Notes: a model not told the origin generated them from the letters alone. DNA of 64,000 nucleotides from Nageia nagi (GCA_050084985.1 JBITNC010000001.1:102548001-102612000); one strand, 5' to 3'. Numbered from the stretch's first letter, positions 22,440 to 34,739 are shown. Numbers and translations: made by a program.

Positions 22440-24000
22440 ATTGAGTTTTTGCTTTCTCTAACTCCATGAAAGTGATAAAAAACATTTTTGAAATCCATCC
22501 AAAAATTTTGCTTCCATTTTTTCTCTAAAAATGAGCACCAAAATCTAAATTTGAGCACATATTTGGATACCCATTTTTGTGTAGATTAGGATTGGTTTTT
22601 AAATGAGGTGATTTGGAGTAGTTTGGGCAAAGATATCTCAGGTTGAAGATTTAGTTGTGTAAGTGGTCTATGTGTGTATCTTTCAACATTTCTATTTGAA
22701 AATTTAGAGGTTCTATTTTAAATAGCACATTGGAAGATTTTATTTACCATTATATTATTGGGTTCAAGATATAAAATTTGGAGGTTCTATTTTAAATAGC
22801 ACATTGGTAAATTTTATTTACCATCAGATTATTGGGTTCAAGATATAAAATTTGGAGGTTCTATTTTAAATAGCACATTGGTAGATTTTATTTACCATCC
22901 TTGAGCATTCTCCCATGTCCTCCTCCTTGGTTACACCCCTCATGTGCTTCTCTCCAAAGCACCTCCCTCCAATGCTTCCTTCCAATCCCTCACCTTACAT
23001 TCTATGTGACCTCCAACACACCTATTTGACCATGTGCACCTTACATCCTAGTGTGACCTCCAATGCTCCCTTCCATCCTATGTGCATCATTCAAGTTTTC
23101 AACATGGTCTTAAACACCACTATCCTCACCCTACATGCACCATTTGAGTTAAATATTCCTATGAAAATCTACCTGAAAGTCAAACCTATGCATGTCAACC
23201 TTTATCACTCCCCCCAATAAGCCAAACAGAGCCATTAACCCTATTAAAATTGCATGCCACCTACCTTTATAAACTTTCACCATGTGTTGCACATAGATTT
23301 TAACCACCTAGTTATAGATTTGAGGAACTCAGCAAGCATATAGTTAGTATATTAGATAGCACAGTCAATAGTTTTGCTTGCATAGTTAGCATTAAAATTT
23401 AGTTTTGGGTATTTTTCAATTTTGAAGATTATTTTGGCCATAACTTGGTGTAACGAGCTCCTTTTTCAATGAGATTTTTTTTGTTGAACTTAGAATTTAG
23501 AGTATTCTTTAGTTATTTTATTAGATGGATATGAATTTTAGAGAGTAATTAAAAAATATAGTAGAAAATATGGTTTAATGTTTAACTCAAATTTTGGTGA
23601 GTTTGGCATGATTAAGGGATTTTGCACCTTGGAGTATTGTGTTACCCTTGATGTTGAGAAAATAAAATTAGATTTGGAAATAGGTTATTTGGTTGATGTT
23701 TAAGATAATGAAGATAAATATGTTGTTGTTGAGCTATCTAATGCTACCTCTACTTCCATCTTGCCATCTCCTCGAAGCATGCCTCCTAGAAGGAATCCTC
23801 CTTGTAAGAGGAGATGTGTATTGTAATGAATCTCTTTTAAGATCTTCTATTCTTTTTGCAATTTTTGGTATGGTGTGAGAAAAAAGAATCTTAATTTAGT
23901 GTAAACATTGTTATTTTTGGTAAAGTGTGTGAAATTGTTTTTGGCATTATAAAAGTTTTGAAAAGGCAATTAAATAAAGCTTGAAGTTTCTATTTCAAAA
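22440..24000 (+). other. Leader of Copia-D, 1.5 kb
   Basis: No retroelement domain is readable before gag. It holds the 74-bp tandem repeat, then a C-rich pyrimidine tract (22910-23200) with internal repeats of CCTCCAATGCT and CTTACATCCTA, which gives a 101-codon frame rich in Pro, His and Cys that I take as compositional. Near 23640-23830 a short reading frame with SPRSMPPRRNPPCKRR is curiously basic but ends at a stop and is unassigned. Confidence 0.55.
22707..22900 (+). repeat. 74-bp tandem repeat, 2.6 copies, in the Copia-D leader
   Basis: Units start GAGGTTCTATTTTAAATAGC and include a TTTATTTACCAT segment and GGGTTCAAGATATAAAATTT. Copies two and three differ from copy one at only a few bases, so the duplication is recent relative to the LTR divergence or has been homogenised. 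Confidence 0.95.
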
Positions 24001-24900
24001 ATGCATTCCCTTATGAGTATTGTTGGTGTTGTTCTCACCAAAAAAGAAAATTGGCTAGAGTGGTCTAGAAAAATAAAGCATACTTTAATTTTCAATGATT
24101 TTTGGGTTGACATTTGTGATGGTGATAAACAACCTACCAAATCGATTGATGCCAAGGAACTTGCGGTTTGGAACATAAAAAATAATAAGGCATATGATTT
24201 GATTTCTTCTTCAGTTAGTGAGGAGGTTAACCATCACATTAACTCTATTGATGATGCTTGGAATGCACTAAAGAAACTCAAATATTTGTTTGACTCCCAT
24301 TCCAAATTAGAATTGATCCAACTTCAATTAAAACTCTTTAACCTAGAGTTAAAGAATGATGATCCCATGGCATTAATTTTAGAAATTAGAGCAATAATGC
24401 ATGAAATTGAATCATTGGTGTGAAGATTGATATTTCTCTCATAGCCTTGATTAAGGCATTATATCCTACCTATTCAAACTATCTTGAATCTTTGCAAGCT
24501 AGTGGTAACCTAAAGTCTCTCACATTTGACACTTTAGTGGATAAGATTGCAGAATGTGAGAAGGCTTTTGGCAAGAAATCTAGTGATTCTACTTTAGACA
24601 CATTATGTATTGCTCAAAAGGAAAAGAATGTTATTCATGATTCTTCTTAGGGTGAAAATAGCAACTATGGTCATGGTATGAGGAATTATAGAGGTGGGGG
24701 GTAGATCTAATCAAGGTGATCATGATGAGAGGAACAGTATCCATTGCAAAAGATGCGATAGATGAGGCCATGAAGCTAACACCTATCGCACTCCATGGGA
24801 CAATATCAAAGAAAGTAATGAAAAATGGGAGCAAGATAAGAGTAAGAACTCTAATTTTGCTCATTATGTTACTGCATATTATAACAATACCATTAAAAAC
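24001..24900 (+). pseudogene. gag: Copia-D gag
   Basis: The ATG at 24001 opens a frame to 24423 with LTKKENWLEWSRKIK, AVWNIKNNKAYDLI and DAWNALKKL, the usual start and UBN2-like body of copia gag. A stop at 24421-24423 is followed by a shifted frame (24420-24650) with LKSLTFDTLVDKI. At about 24745-24786 the reading HCKRCDR*GHEANTY is a CCHC knuckle with an internal stop and the last Cys changed to Tyr. The protein would have formed the particle and bound RNA. Confidence 0.88.
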
Positions 24901-24929
24901 TTGTGTAATACTTCATTTGCATCTTGGGA

Positions 24930-26232
24930 GGATGCATGGTTGCTTGATACTAGTGCTACATGTCACATGACCTTTCAAAGAGAATGTTTTGAAGAGATGA
25001 ATACCAACATTGATGGTGCAATATATTTTGCTAACAAATCCTATATCATACCTTTAGGTATTAGTACTGTGAGACTTAAATTTCTAGGCCTTCCAGATAT
25101 GATTCTTTGAAATGTGATCTATCTTCCTCAATTATGAAGGAACTTGCTATCTCTTATGCTCATTTGACAACAAGGACACTCTATTCATATGTTCGATGGC
25201 ATTGTGGAGATAAGGAGGTCTTTTGACAACAAAGTGGTGATGATTGGCAGGGAGGATGAGAAGCTGTTGAAGATTCATAGAAGTTCTACCAAATCACAAA
25301 ATTATGCCTACCTCACCCATCAAGAAAAAGGTACTCTCTCATTTAGTCTTTTGTGGCATGCAAGATTTGGTCATATCAATTTTGATGATCTTTTTTTATT
25401 GAAAAAGAGATGTTTTTTGGGATTGCCTACTATTCCTAGGAACATAGAACCTTGTGAAGCGTGTGTCCTAGGAAAGCACAACAAACAACCTTTTCATGAT
25501 TCAAATTTTAGAGCATGTAGAAAAATAGAACTCATACACTCTAATTTGTGTGGTCCATTACCTATCCCTCCTACTGCTGGAAACAAATATATCATGACCC
25601 TCATAAATGATTACTCTAAGATGTATTGGGTGTATTTGTTAAAGAACAAATTTGAATATTTTGCAAAGTTTAAAGAATTGCATATGATGATTGAGAAAGA
25701 AGTAAATGCTCATATTGGAACACTTCATTTTGATAATGGGGGTGAATACACTTTAGTTGAATTCAAGAACTATCTTAGTTAGCATGGAATTAAACATAAA
25801 ATAATTGTTCCCTACAATCCATAATAGAATGTTGTAGGTAAAAGAATGAATAGAACTTTATTGAATATGACACGGGCAATGTTATTTTTCAAGAATGTGA
25901 AGATGATGTTTTGGGGTGAGGCAATTACTCATGCAGTGTATGTTAGAAATAGATGTCCATCTCATGCTCTTGATGATAAGACTCCATATGAAATATGGTT
26001 TGGTCATGTTCCTTTGGTTCAATATATTAGGGCTTTTGGTTCCACCTGCTATGCCCTAGTCTCTAAGGAACAAAGAAACAAACTTGGTGCTAAGAGTCAC
26101 AAATGTATTTTCTTGGGGTACTTAGTTACTACCAAGGGTTATAAGCTTTATGGTGAGGAAAACAAAAAGTTCCTCTTTGCAAGGGATATCATTTTTCTAG
26201 AATGTTCCAAGAGTGACCTAACTGTTGAGTGA
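24930..26232 (+). pseudogene. Copia-D protease and integrase
   Basis: Protease: WLLDTSATCHM at about 24937-24970 (D-T-S where D-S/T-G is usual). Pre-integrase zinc module: H at 25357 and H five residues on, then CEAC at 25453-25464. Integrase core: the first catalytic position reads HSNLCGPL with Asn (25543-25545) instead of Asp. The second is intact (DNGGEY at 25732). The third block reads VVGKRMNR near 25831, with Lys where Glu is usual. The C-terminal block is normal (FWGEAITHAVYVRNR, AFGSTCYALV, KCIFLGY, LFARDIIF). Stops occur near 25108, 25780 and 25822-25827. Two of three catalytic residues are lost, so integration activity was lost independently of the stops. Confidence 0.9.
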
Positions 26233-26439
26233 TAACTTGATCACCTTGATAGGTTTACCCATGGAAAGCATTACTCTAAACATGATTATGAGATTCCAAA
26301 TGTTAAGGGGGGAATCCCTATTTTAGATCAATCATTGGAATCTACACCACTTGTGCCTATTTTAGAAGTGCTTGATCCAACAGTTGCACCTATTCTAGCA
26401 GTACAAGGACCTCCTCCACCATAGGAAGATCCTTCCTCT

Positions 26440-28263
26440 TCATAAATTCTAGAAGCTCCTTTGGATGATGTGATTGAACGATTCAATAGGTTGAGTCTTG
26501 ATGAGGATGAAAAACCTCCTCAACTTGTTGAGCAACTAGAAACATTGTAGAAGATTCTTATGTGGCTTTCCAAAACACTTGAGAGTGTTCATCTTGATGA
26601 AGTTGGAAATATGGGAACTAGGAGTTTCTATAGAAATAAAATTAAAGATGGAGCAATAGAGGATTCAAATTCAGGTGATGATATTAAGGATATGGAATGT
26701 TCATTTGATTGTGAATTGAATTTCTATATTGATTATGAGTTGACTTCCTTTAAAAAAGCTTTTTCTCATGATGTCTAGAGGGATGCTATGAAGAAGGAGT
26801 ATGATGTTCTCATCAAGAATGGGACATGGAAGTTGGTGGATCTTCCATATGGAACCAAAGCTATTAGATGTAAGTTAGTCTATAAGAATAAATACAGATC
26901 AGATAGCTCACTTGAGAAACACAAAGTGAGGCTTGTAGCAAAGGGTTTTGCACAAAAACAAGGTATTGATTATGATGAAATCTTTGCTCCCACAATAAAA
27001 TGGGCTACTATTCATTCTTTGTTAGTAATGTTAACTCAACATGGATGGAATATTCATCAAATGGATGTGAAGACTGCTTTCTTGAATGGTGATTTGAAAG
27101 AAAATGTATACATGAGACAACCAAAAGGATTTGTAGTGAAGGGTTAGGAATAAAAAGTTTGTAAGCTTATCAAGTCTTTGTATGGCCTAAAATAAGCTCC
27201 TCATGCTTGGTATGAAAATCTTACTAAGAATCTCTTTAAGATAAACATAAAACACTTTAATCTAGATGATGCAATTTTATTTGTCAAAAAAGTTAGCAAA
27301 ATGGTTGTATATCTTGTGGTGTATGTAGATGATCTTTTGATAACTGGGAACAATGAAAGTTACATTGCATCTGTGAAATAAGATTTGAAGAGAGGTTTTG
27401 AAATGAAATATATGGGACATATTCATTACTATTTAGGCATTGAAGTGACATAAAACCAAAAGTACATTTTCATTTCCCAAAGAAAGTACATTAGAGAATT
27501 ATTGAATAGATTTGGCATGATAGATTGTAATCCCCTTTCCACCCCAATGGAATAAAATTTGAAGTTGAAATCTATTGAAAGGGAATGCATTTGAGGATAC
27601 AATAAAGTATATACAACTTGTTATCTAACCACAATTAGACCAGGCATTTCATTTGTAGTTGGAATTCTCTCTTGATTTATACAAAAACCTTATGAAGGAC
27701 ATTGGCATGCAATAAAAAGAGTTCTTCGATATTTGAAAGGGACATAGGAATTAGGGCTCAAGTATTCCAAAGTAGGAGACTTCAAATTGATTGGATATAT
27801 AGATTTAAACTTTGATGGTGATAAAGAAAAAAGAGTTTCAACTTTAGGATATGCCATGAGTCTTGGATTGGTAACTATCTCTTAGAGATCACGAAAGTAA
27901 TCCATTCCTACAGATTCCACTATAGAGGTAGAGTATGTGGTTACTGTAGAGGAAATAAAGGAGATTGTGTGGCTTAAAAAGATACCAAAATATTTGTAGG
28001 AAAAATAGGTGAATCCAACTCCACTTCTGATTGATAATATTTTTGCAATTCAATTACCCAAGAATCCAAAGTTTCATGATCAAACAAAGCACATCAACAC
28101 AAAGTAGCATTTGATTCAACATCATGTAGAGATCAAGACAATTCAAGTGAAACATTGTCCCATAGATGAGCAAACAACAGACATCTTCACCAAGGCACTT
28201 GGAAGAGAAAAGTTTGAGAAGTTCAGGAATATGCTTGGACTTACCAACTCCCCTTTGGATTAA
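26440..28263 (+). pseudogene. Copia-D reverse transcriptase and RNase H
   Basis: After a degenerate linker (26233-26780) the RT opens with MKKEYDVLIKNGTWKLVDLP and continues through KVRLVAKGFAQKQGIDYDE, MDVKTAFLNGDLKENVYM and SLYGLK*AP to YVDD at 27322-27333. The last third has YYLGIEVT, KYIRELLNRFGM, and a TTIRPGISFVVG block. RNase H contains LRYLKGT, YIDLNFDGDKEKR, STIEVEYVV and QTKHINTK, ending in DIFTKAL and NSPLD with a stop at 28261-28263. At least ten stops interrupt it. Confidence 0.92.
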
Positions 28264-28270
28264 AGGGGGA
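28262..28270 (+). other. Polypurine tract of Copia-D, overlapping the pol stop codon
   Basis: AAAGGGGGA lies immediately before the LTR (one A between). The pol stop TAA shares two bases with the tract, so coding and priming signals are packed together. Confidence 0.88.
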
Positions 28271-28271
28271 A

Positions 28272-28520
28272 TGTTAGACACCTAATCCTTAGGGATTATG
28301 GTATAGTTAGTATAGTATTAGATACTTACTATATTTAGTAAATTCATAACTTTGAGTGTGCTAGAATTTAGAGAGTCATTTCTTGTAGAATACGAGGAGT
28401 TACAATGTATCTCAAAGGTCACCTAAGAAGGTGAACATGAAGAGTCTTTCTCAAATTGTATTTACACAATATTCTACACTAATAGAATGCTTTTTGATCT
28501 TGGAGTTATCCTTCCTATCA
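28272..28520 (+). repeat. 3' LTR of Copia-D, 249 bp
   Basis: TGTTAGACACC start, CTATCA end, followed by the target duplication AATGA. Differences from the 5' LTR are mostly transitions, clustered near the end. Confidence 0.95.
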
Positions 28521-28525
28521 AATGA

Positions 28526-29090
28526 TACTACAAATATTTTTCACTTTTTAATTATAATGTCTTATATTATAAACATGTTGGGCCCATTTTAACCTTGAAT
28601 TTATAAAAAATTTATCCTAACAAATTACCTATTTATAGGTTAGTATATATATACATATGCAATACCCATACCATCACATCATAAAGAAAGCTTGCAATTT
28701 GCACTCTCTTTGAGATTTGGTGGGATAACAATATATACCACCAATTACAAGTTTGTTTTGGGTCAAAACCAATTTTCTTTAGAGTTAAATCCAAATCTAA
28801 GAAGAACTTTAAATAATATTTTCTTTTGGTTTGTTACCAAATTTGTTATTTATTTAAAACATTTACTACTAACTTTGCTTTTAGGTCAATAAAAAATTTG
28901 CAATTGGGATGAAACTAGATTGGATTATTGTTAGTATAACACTATTTGGGACTACAATAGGTATAAAACCATCTTTGATTTGGGTTTGATATAAGGAAAT
29001 CACTTGGTTACGATCAATGCTACTTTATAAATAGAAAAATGTATATTTTCAATATTTTCTTAATGCTCATATTAATTATATATTTTTTAG
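28526..29090. other. Spacer between Copia-D and the DNA transposon
   Basis: AT-rich. A 66-codon open frame at 28692-28892 has no recognisable motif. Together with 20991-22172 this is the DNA into which Copia-D inserted. Confidence 0.4.
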
Positions 29091-29106
29091 GTAAGTGCAT
29101 GGGTGG

Positions 29107-29140
29107 GTGTAAGAAGTTGAGTCTCACTTTAAAGGAACTA
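29107..29140 (+). repeat. Left terminal inverted repeat of the DNA transposon
   Basis: GTGTAAGAAGTTGAGTC followed by TCACTTT and AAAGGAACTA. Over 24 bp it differs from the right copy at one base. A further GTAAGTG at 29091 corresponds to CACTTAC at 39501-39507, with about 12 extra bases (CATGGGTGGGTG) on the left. Confidence 0.8.
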
Positions 29141-29164
29141 AGTAGGACTCAATTTTTTTAAAAT

Positions 29165-29395
29165 GTGGGCCTAGGATCTCGGTTACAAATTGGGATCCAG
29201 GCTAGGCTCAATATCTCAAACTTAACTAAGATCCTAAGGCCCTAGATCCTGATACCTAGGATATTAATACCTGGGATCTTGGGGTAGAATTATAAACCCT
29301 CATAGCTTACTCTCCAGCCATTTCACCACACTTCTCACATAGCTCTCCCAAAATCATGATGGATCCTAAACCTTCAGACCTATGATCCTAGTCCC
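29165..29395 (+). repeat. Left cluster of GGATC-type motifs
   Basis: Seven or eight copies of CTAGGATCT, GGGATCC, AGATCCTAAGG, GGGATCTTGG and relatives lie within 230 bp, just inside the left end and upstream of the possible first exon of the plus-strand gene. They could be binding sites for an element-encoded protein, as subterminal repeats are in Spm/En-type elements. That is inference. Confidence 0.6.
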
Positions 29396-29599
29396 AGAGG
29401 TGTTCATCTGCCCTCCAGCTTCCCCCATTATGATTGCCATCATTCCCCCTTCAAGGTATGTTTTGGAATCTATTATTTCATTAATTTTTTGAGTAAAAAA
29501 TAGTTTTATAGGATACATTATGAAATTTGTGTATGGAAACTTTATTTTTAAACTTGTAATTCATTTAGTTAACTAGGTATCTATTTTTCTGTTAGTTTT

Positions 29600-30429
29600 G
29601 AGATGATATGATGTAGTTATCTTTAGTTTGGTACTAATTAATTAATGTAAAGCCTTAAAAACTTCTAATGTAAACCTTTAATCATGATTTGAATTAGATT
29701 ATATCCCTAGAAAAATACCTCCTAATCCTTTAAATGCTCATTAGTTCTAAATTTTGACACATATTTCAATAGATTGATAAAAATTTGGCAATATTTTTTA
29801 TAGTCCTCCTCCTCATTGAATTCTCATAATATCCTCAAGCTTCTCAACATAAAACTATTTTATAAAGAATCTATTTTTAAAAACTAACACAAATTCACCC
29901 CATTCCAAGTCTTTGGTTTGGATATTCTTAGTTGTTTTCAAGGTATTCCACCACTCAAGAGCCACCTCTTAAAGGTGAAGTGTCACCCAATTTGTTTAAA
30001 TTCATCACACACATTTGGATCTATGAAAATATAAATTCCATCATATATTAGTTTTTTTTATTGTTTACATCAATAGAGGTTTCCATAATAGGATAGACCT
30101 CTTCTTTTGTAAAAGACTTCCTTAGGTTTACATCATTGTATGATATAAGAACTTCGAGCTCTAACCAATAATAAGAAGAGTAATTAATGAAATGTGAGAT
30201 CTTGGACTCATGAAAACATATATGAATAATAAAGCCTTAAGAATATATACAAAGGATAAACTACCTAGGAAGGTGGGCACACTAAGTCAAATAAAATCTA
30301 GATAGCACAACTAGTAACCTTGAAAATTAGATGGGTATGGATTGAATGAGTATGAGTATATGATAAAAACTAAACCACTCCAAAATCAACCTATATGCAA
30401 ATTGAACAAAAACGATAGCTTGATACCAA
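29600..30429 (-). pseudogene. gag: Nested gypsy gag fragment with primer-binding site
   Basis: The minus strand at 30429-30418 reads TTGGTATCAAGC, close to the iMet-type PBS of chromovirus-like gypsy elements. Below it, 30000-29600 reads RWLLSSGGIP, PKTWNGVNLC, LRSLRIL*EFNEEED, FINLLKYVSKF and GYNLIQIMIKGL. This follows the gypsy gag order (W-W, TW-x-x-F, E-F...L-x-Q-G, F-x-x-L-x-x-Y, F-x-x-G-L). It has many stops. Its LTR would lie above 30430 but was not delimited. Confidence 0.5.
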
Positions 30430-31046
30430 CTTGACTCTAGGTAAATAATTTTTCCAAGAATCAACATTTCTTGATTTGTAAATGTAAATCATTTCCTCTC
30501 ATAGAACTAATGGAGACATGAATCAATGGTAATAAAATTTTAAATTTTCTAAATTCAAAGCATCCTTAATTAAGGAGGTCATTCATTTAAGGGTTTTTTT
30601 AATGATACATTGAGGGAAGGCCAAACTAGCATGAATTTGAGTTTTAAATATTCTTATACATTGAGTTCTAACCATGAAAAAATCTTAATGTTTGCATACT
30701 TACTAAGGTGATACATTCATTTCTTGATGGTGATTTTATCTTTCAAAGTATCTTAAAATATATGACATATCTAAAGAAGGATTTCCATACTACATTTTAA
30801 TTTAGGAGTCTTGTTATGGAGATTTAACGAACATTAAATTTTTATGTATATCAAGTTATTATGAATGCATGTTATGTTCTTTAAATTATTTATATTAGCC
30901 TTTAAGTTTGATATATATTGAACTTGAGTTGCATATAATTTTAGGAATTATATATAGATCTCTTTAAATTTAATGTAGTTATATTTTATTATTCTAAAAT
31001 ATATTTTTTCATGCATCAGATGACCTTATATATTTTATATATATAG
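30430..31046. other. Spacer inside the DNA transposon, possibly the LTR of the nested gypsy
   Basis: AT-rich, no long frames. If the PBS call at 30418-30429 is right, the nested element's 5' LTR lies here on the minus strand. Confidence 0.3.
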
Positions 31047-32768
31047 TCCATGGATCCATCACAAAATAGTCCACCTTTTGTCCATTAGCCTGATCAAGAA
31101 CCCTTAATACCCAAGGATGCTCACTTATGAGCAATTATAGTTGAGAATATCACCTCTATTGAAGGTAGGATTCATGAGATACTATAGCATAGGGAACTCC
31201 CCCTCACCTTACATGATTTGTAACTTTAATGCAAACTATAGTTGATACTGTTACTTCCATAGATTAGATCATAGGTGATTTCCATTCACATAGAGAGGAG
31301 ATGAGGAGGTTTTACAGTGATGGCACATCCTAGAGATAGATTTATGAGACTTATCATATTACAAAAGGGAATTTAGGTTTATATTTTAGGAGTACTAGAA
31401 TTGGAGAACCAATGGCACCCACCCAAAAGAGACTTTCTATTTTTTGGTGTACGCATGAGGATCACTATACATTTTTGGGAATAATGGTGGATGATCTTTG
31501 ATCATCCACTACATAGTGGTGGCAGTGATGTACCCTTTTATTTCATCAAGTTTTAATGGGTAGAGTTTGTTATTGGGAAAAAGCCTAATTATTTTGATAT
31601 TCATGAGTTTCATGGTGTTGGTATGGGTAGTTCATAATAGAGGTCGGAGGCATGACTTGATCCTAAATGACTTGCTCATGCTGTACCTCTTGTTAGTCCA
31701 CTTAGAGTGACTATACCTACACATGTACATCATATAGCCATAGTTTCAACCCTTATATCATTGAGTTATCTTATGGGGAATCTCATTGAATAAATTGATA
31801 ATGTGGCAATTGAGTTCATTGAGGTTAGAGATGATGGATCTTGACCTAGTGGAGTGGGAGGGACTAGCCACTCACTTGGAATATCTGCACTCCATAGATG
31901 TAGTTTTTTCCATGTGATATTTCATGGATCATCCACACCATCAAATTCAAGAGGATTTATGCATATGTTATTTGGTGATACTGAGCATGAGGTATTATAA
32001 GCATGGATCTGCATCTTCAAGCGATTGAGGTGACCAATATATTGATTTTGTTGGTAGACATATACAGGAAATAAATTTTGACCCATACATGATATGTATA
32101 TATTATAATATTTAAACAAATTTGCATGTATACATATTTAATAAAATCATAAAATTTTAATAAAATTTGAATGAACTTATAAATATGTACTTGTAGGTTG
32201 ATTATGACACTTTTACAATTCAAGATATTTTTGTTGATACTACTTTTACTAGCAAGGCACATGGCTCACATGTGCAGTCTATAGTGGTTGATCCTTTAAC
32301 ATATTAGTATCCATTATCGATAATTTGTAATGTATTTTTATTATATCTAGATGTGGTTATAAATTCAAGTAATGATTTAAAGTTTAACTTTTTAACTTGT
32401 TTCTTTTGATCTCTTATAGAGCTTTGTTGAAACCATTTTTTCTCATGAGGTCCATGACTCATCAGAGTGACCTACAATGATTGTGGGCACTTCAATTTCT
32501 CATGATATCATGCATGATTCATCAGGGCGACCTATAGTGGTTGACCATTCAATCTATGAGCATGATACCATGGTAATTTATAATGCATTTAAAACATATC
32601 TAGTGTAGTACATGTATATTTGATATGATTTTTAATTTATAATGTATGATTAAGTTGAGTTCTAACTCTAATTTTACTTTTTTTGTATAGCATGAGATAG
32701 TTCCTCATGATACATCACATATAATGAAGAGGAGTCTAGATTATGCCCCTTCACCTAATCAGGACTAG
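31047..32768 (+). pseudogene. Second gene of the DNA transposon, intron-containing, degenerate
   Basis: Splice-like punctuation suggests four exons: 31047 to about 32030 (after ATATATAG, ATG at 31050, MDPSQNSPP), 32197 to about 32325 (after TACTTGTAG, VDYDTFTIQD), 32420-32572 (after CTCTTATAG, donor GTAATT), and 32691-32768 (after TTTTGTATAG, ending NQD and TAG). Exon three holds a direct repeat of 60 bp (20 codons) starting at 32453 and 32513, with HDSSGRPIVVDHS as the clearer copy. The product is rich in His, Asp and Ser and matches no family I know. An ATG-led segment at 29357-29455 ending CAAG/GTATG could be an upstream exon. Several stops show it is broken. Its role as an accessory transposon protein is inferred from position only. 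Confidence 0.42.
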
Positions 32769-33033
32769 TTCAGATAGATAGATAGATATCCAGAGGTGGA
32801 TGGATTTATATAGATTTCCATTTTTGTTTTTTGAGTGTACATTTGTACTAGTTCATGGACTATACATGTATACATATTCTTATTATTTGATGTGCTCTAG
32901 TACACGTTGTCGAGTGCATGTGTGTACATGCCTAGTTTCTAGATTAGATCTCATATACATGTATGATTTATGTTTTGATCTACATAGATGGATTTTGATG
33001 GATTGATATATATGTATATGCATTTATATACCT

Positions 33034-33070
<37 letters not shown>

Positions 33071-33284
33071 GTTGACGGATTGATGCATGCCTAGTGAACT
33101 AACTCATAGATGTTCAATAATTAATTAAAGGTGGGTCTAGTTAATGTACATGTGAATGTTTATATACTTTGAATTTGGATGTAATTAATATACTTGTTCA
33201 TTAAAAAAAAACACTTAAACAACCTTAATATAAAATACAAGAATAAGGTCAATAATTGTTGCAAAGAAATAAGGTAAATAATAG
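32769..33284. other. Intergenic DNA of the transposon
   Basis: Contains a (GATA)-like start, a (TA)n run at about 33034-33069 and no credible coding sequence. Confidence 0.5.
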
Positions 33285-34450
33285 TAAAAGGACATGTAAC
33301 AAATAATAAATGTGTACAACTTAGGAAATATTTATCAACAAACTCATCCATAAATAAAAACTAAAATTAGAGAATGTCCTATCAACATTGAAGGTCCTTG
33401 AAACAAAAAGCTAATAACATTTGGTGAACTCCTATTAAAGTGATCTAAACATCAAATCCTTTGCTATCTTCTACCAACTCAAGAACCATATGAAAAATTA
33501 TCACTTTTAGAATTTGAAGTAAATCAATTTAAGAATGGATTAATCTTCTTAGTCTCCATAAGATAACTAAAAGAATAATTTTAAATCCTAATATAATCAC
33601 CCTTACTAGATCATTTATAGTTAAAGTGTACTTTTATAATCTAAATCATTAAGAATTCAAACAATGATAACCTTAACTTGCTAGTCAAAAATTATAAAAT
33701 ATATCTAATTCATACATTAATTCTTTCATGGTTTTTAAAGGAATGTATTAATATTAGAATATTCAATGATTTTCATATATAGTAATTTAAGGACATACAT
33801 AACAAATAAATGTGTACAACTTAGGAAATATTTATCAACAAACTCATCCATAAATAAAAACTAAAATTAGAGGATACTCCATCTCAATAAGACAACTTGT
33901 AGGTATCTACCAAGACCTTACAAATAACTTACCATTTATTAATTTGACTTTGTAAGCATATCCATAATCAACAGTAAGGTCAATAATTGTTAATGCAAAT
34001 AAATAAGTTAGAGAAATTTAGTATCTAACCCTATTGAAGTTGCATTGAAGGTCCTTAATAAAAAGATAATAACCTTTAGTGTTCAACTCCTAAAGAAATC
34101 TAAACATCAAATCCTTTGCTATCTTCTACCAACTCAAGAACCATATGGACAATTATCACTTTTAGAATTTGAAGTAAATCAATTTAAGATTGGATGAATC
34201 TACTTCTAGCCTCCATAAGATCTAAATTAAAGAACAATTTTAATATAATCACCCTTACTAGATCATTTATTGTTAAAGTGTACTTTTAAAATCTAAATAA
34301 TTAAGAATTCAAACAATGATAACCTTAACTTGCTAGTCAAAAATTATAAAATATATCTAGATAATAATTCATGTACATTAATTCTCTCATGGTTTTTAAA
34401 GGAATGTATGATTAGATCTCTCATGGTTTTTAAAGGAATGTATGATTAGT
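33285..34450 (+). repeat. Diverged direct duplication of about 0.5 kb
   Basis: The block at about 33290-33765 (landmarks AAATGTGTACAACTTAGG, CAAATCCTTTGCTATCTTC, CTTACTAGATCATTTAT, GGTTTTTAAAGGAATGTAT) recurs at about 33795-34415. The second copy carries about 130 extra bases (33885-34020) that partly resemble sequence just before copy one. The last 34 bp are repeated once more (34384 and 34418). Confidence 0.9.
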
Positions 34451-34739
34451 GTCTAATTTGTAAATCTTTAGTGTATGATTCATATTTGTAAGTCACCTAT
34501 ATTCCATAGAGATTAGTGTCTAATTGATTCATATTTGCAAATAAAGCACGTAGCTAGATGTTGACAATGGGGGAAGTTAATGAACTTTTTACCAAGATCA
34601 AGATAACAAGCAATTATAACTATGTCCCATTCTCAAGAATTCATTCATCATATATACACACATGATTCAAATATAAATGAATATAATAAAACCTTAAATG
34701 AAATATTTCAATCATGTGTGCAATACATACATACATAAT

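Larger units (their letters stand above)
22178..28520 (+). mobile_element. Copia-D: structurally complete Ty1/copia element with AATGA target duplication
   Basis: Two 249-bp LTRs (22178-22426 and 28272-28520) are flanked by identical 5-bp duplications AATGA (22173-22177 and 28521-28525). Inside, in order, are PBS, leader with a 74-bp repeat, gag with zinc-knuckle trace, protease, integrase, RT, RNase H and PPT. By hand alignment the two LTRs differ at about 21 of 249 positions without indels, so the insertion is old but the borders are intact. Many stops disable the coding part. Confidence 0.95.

Noticed and set aside
22915-23220. 101-codon Pro/His/Cys-rich frame
   Set aside because: Composition-driven frame in a C-rich leader with internal repeats. 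No domain.
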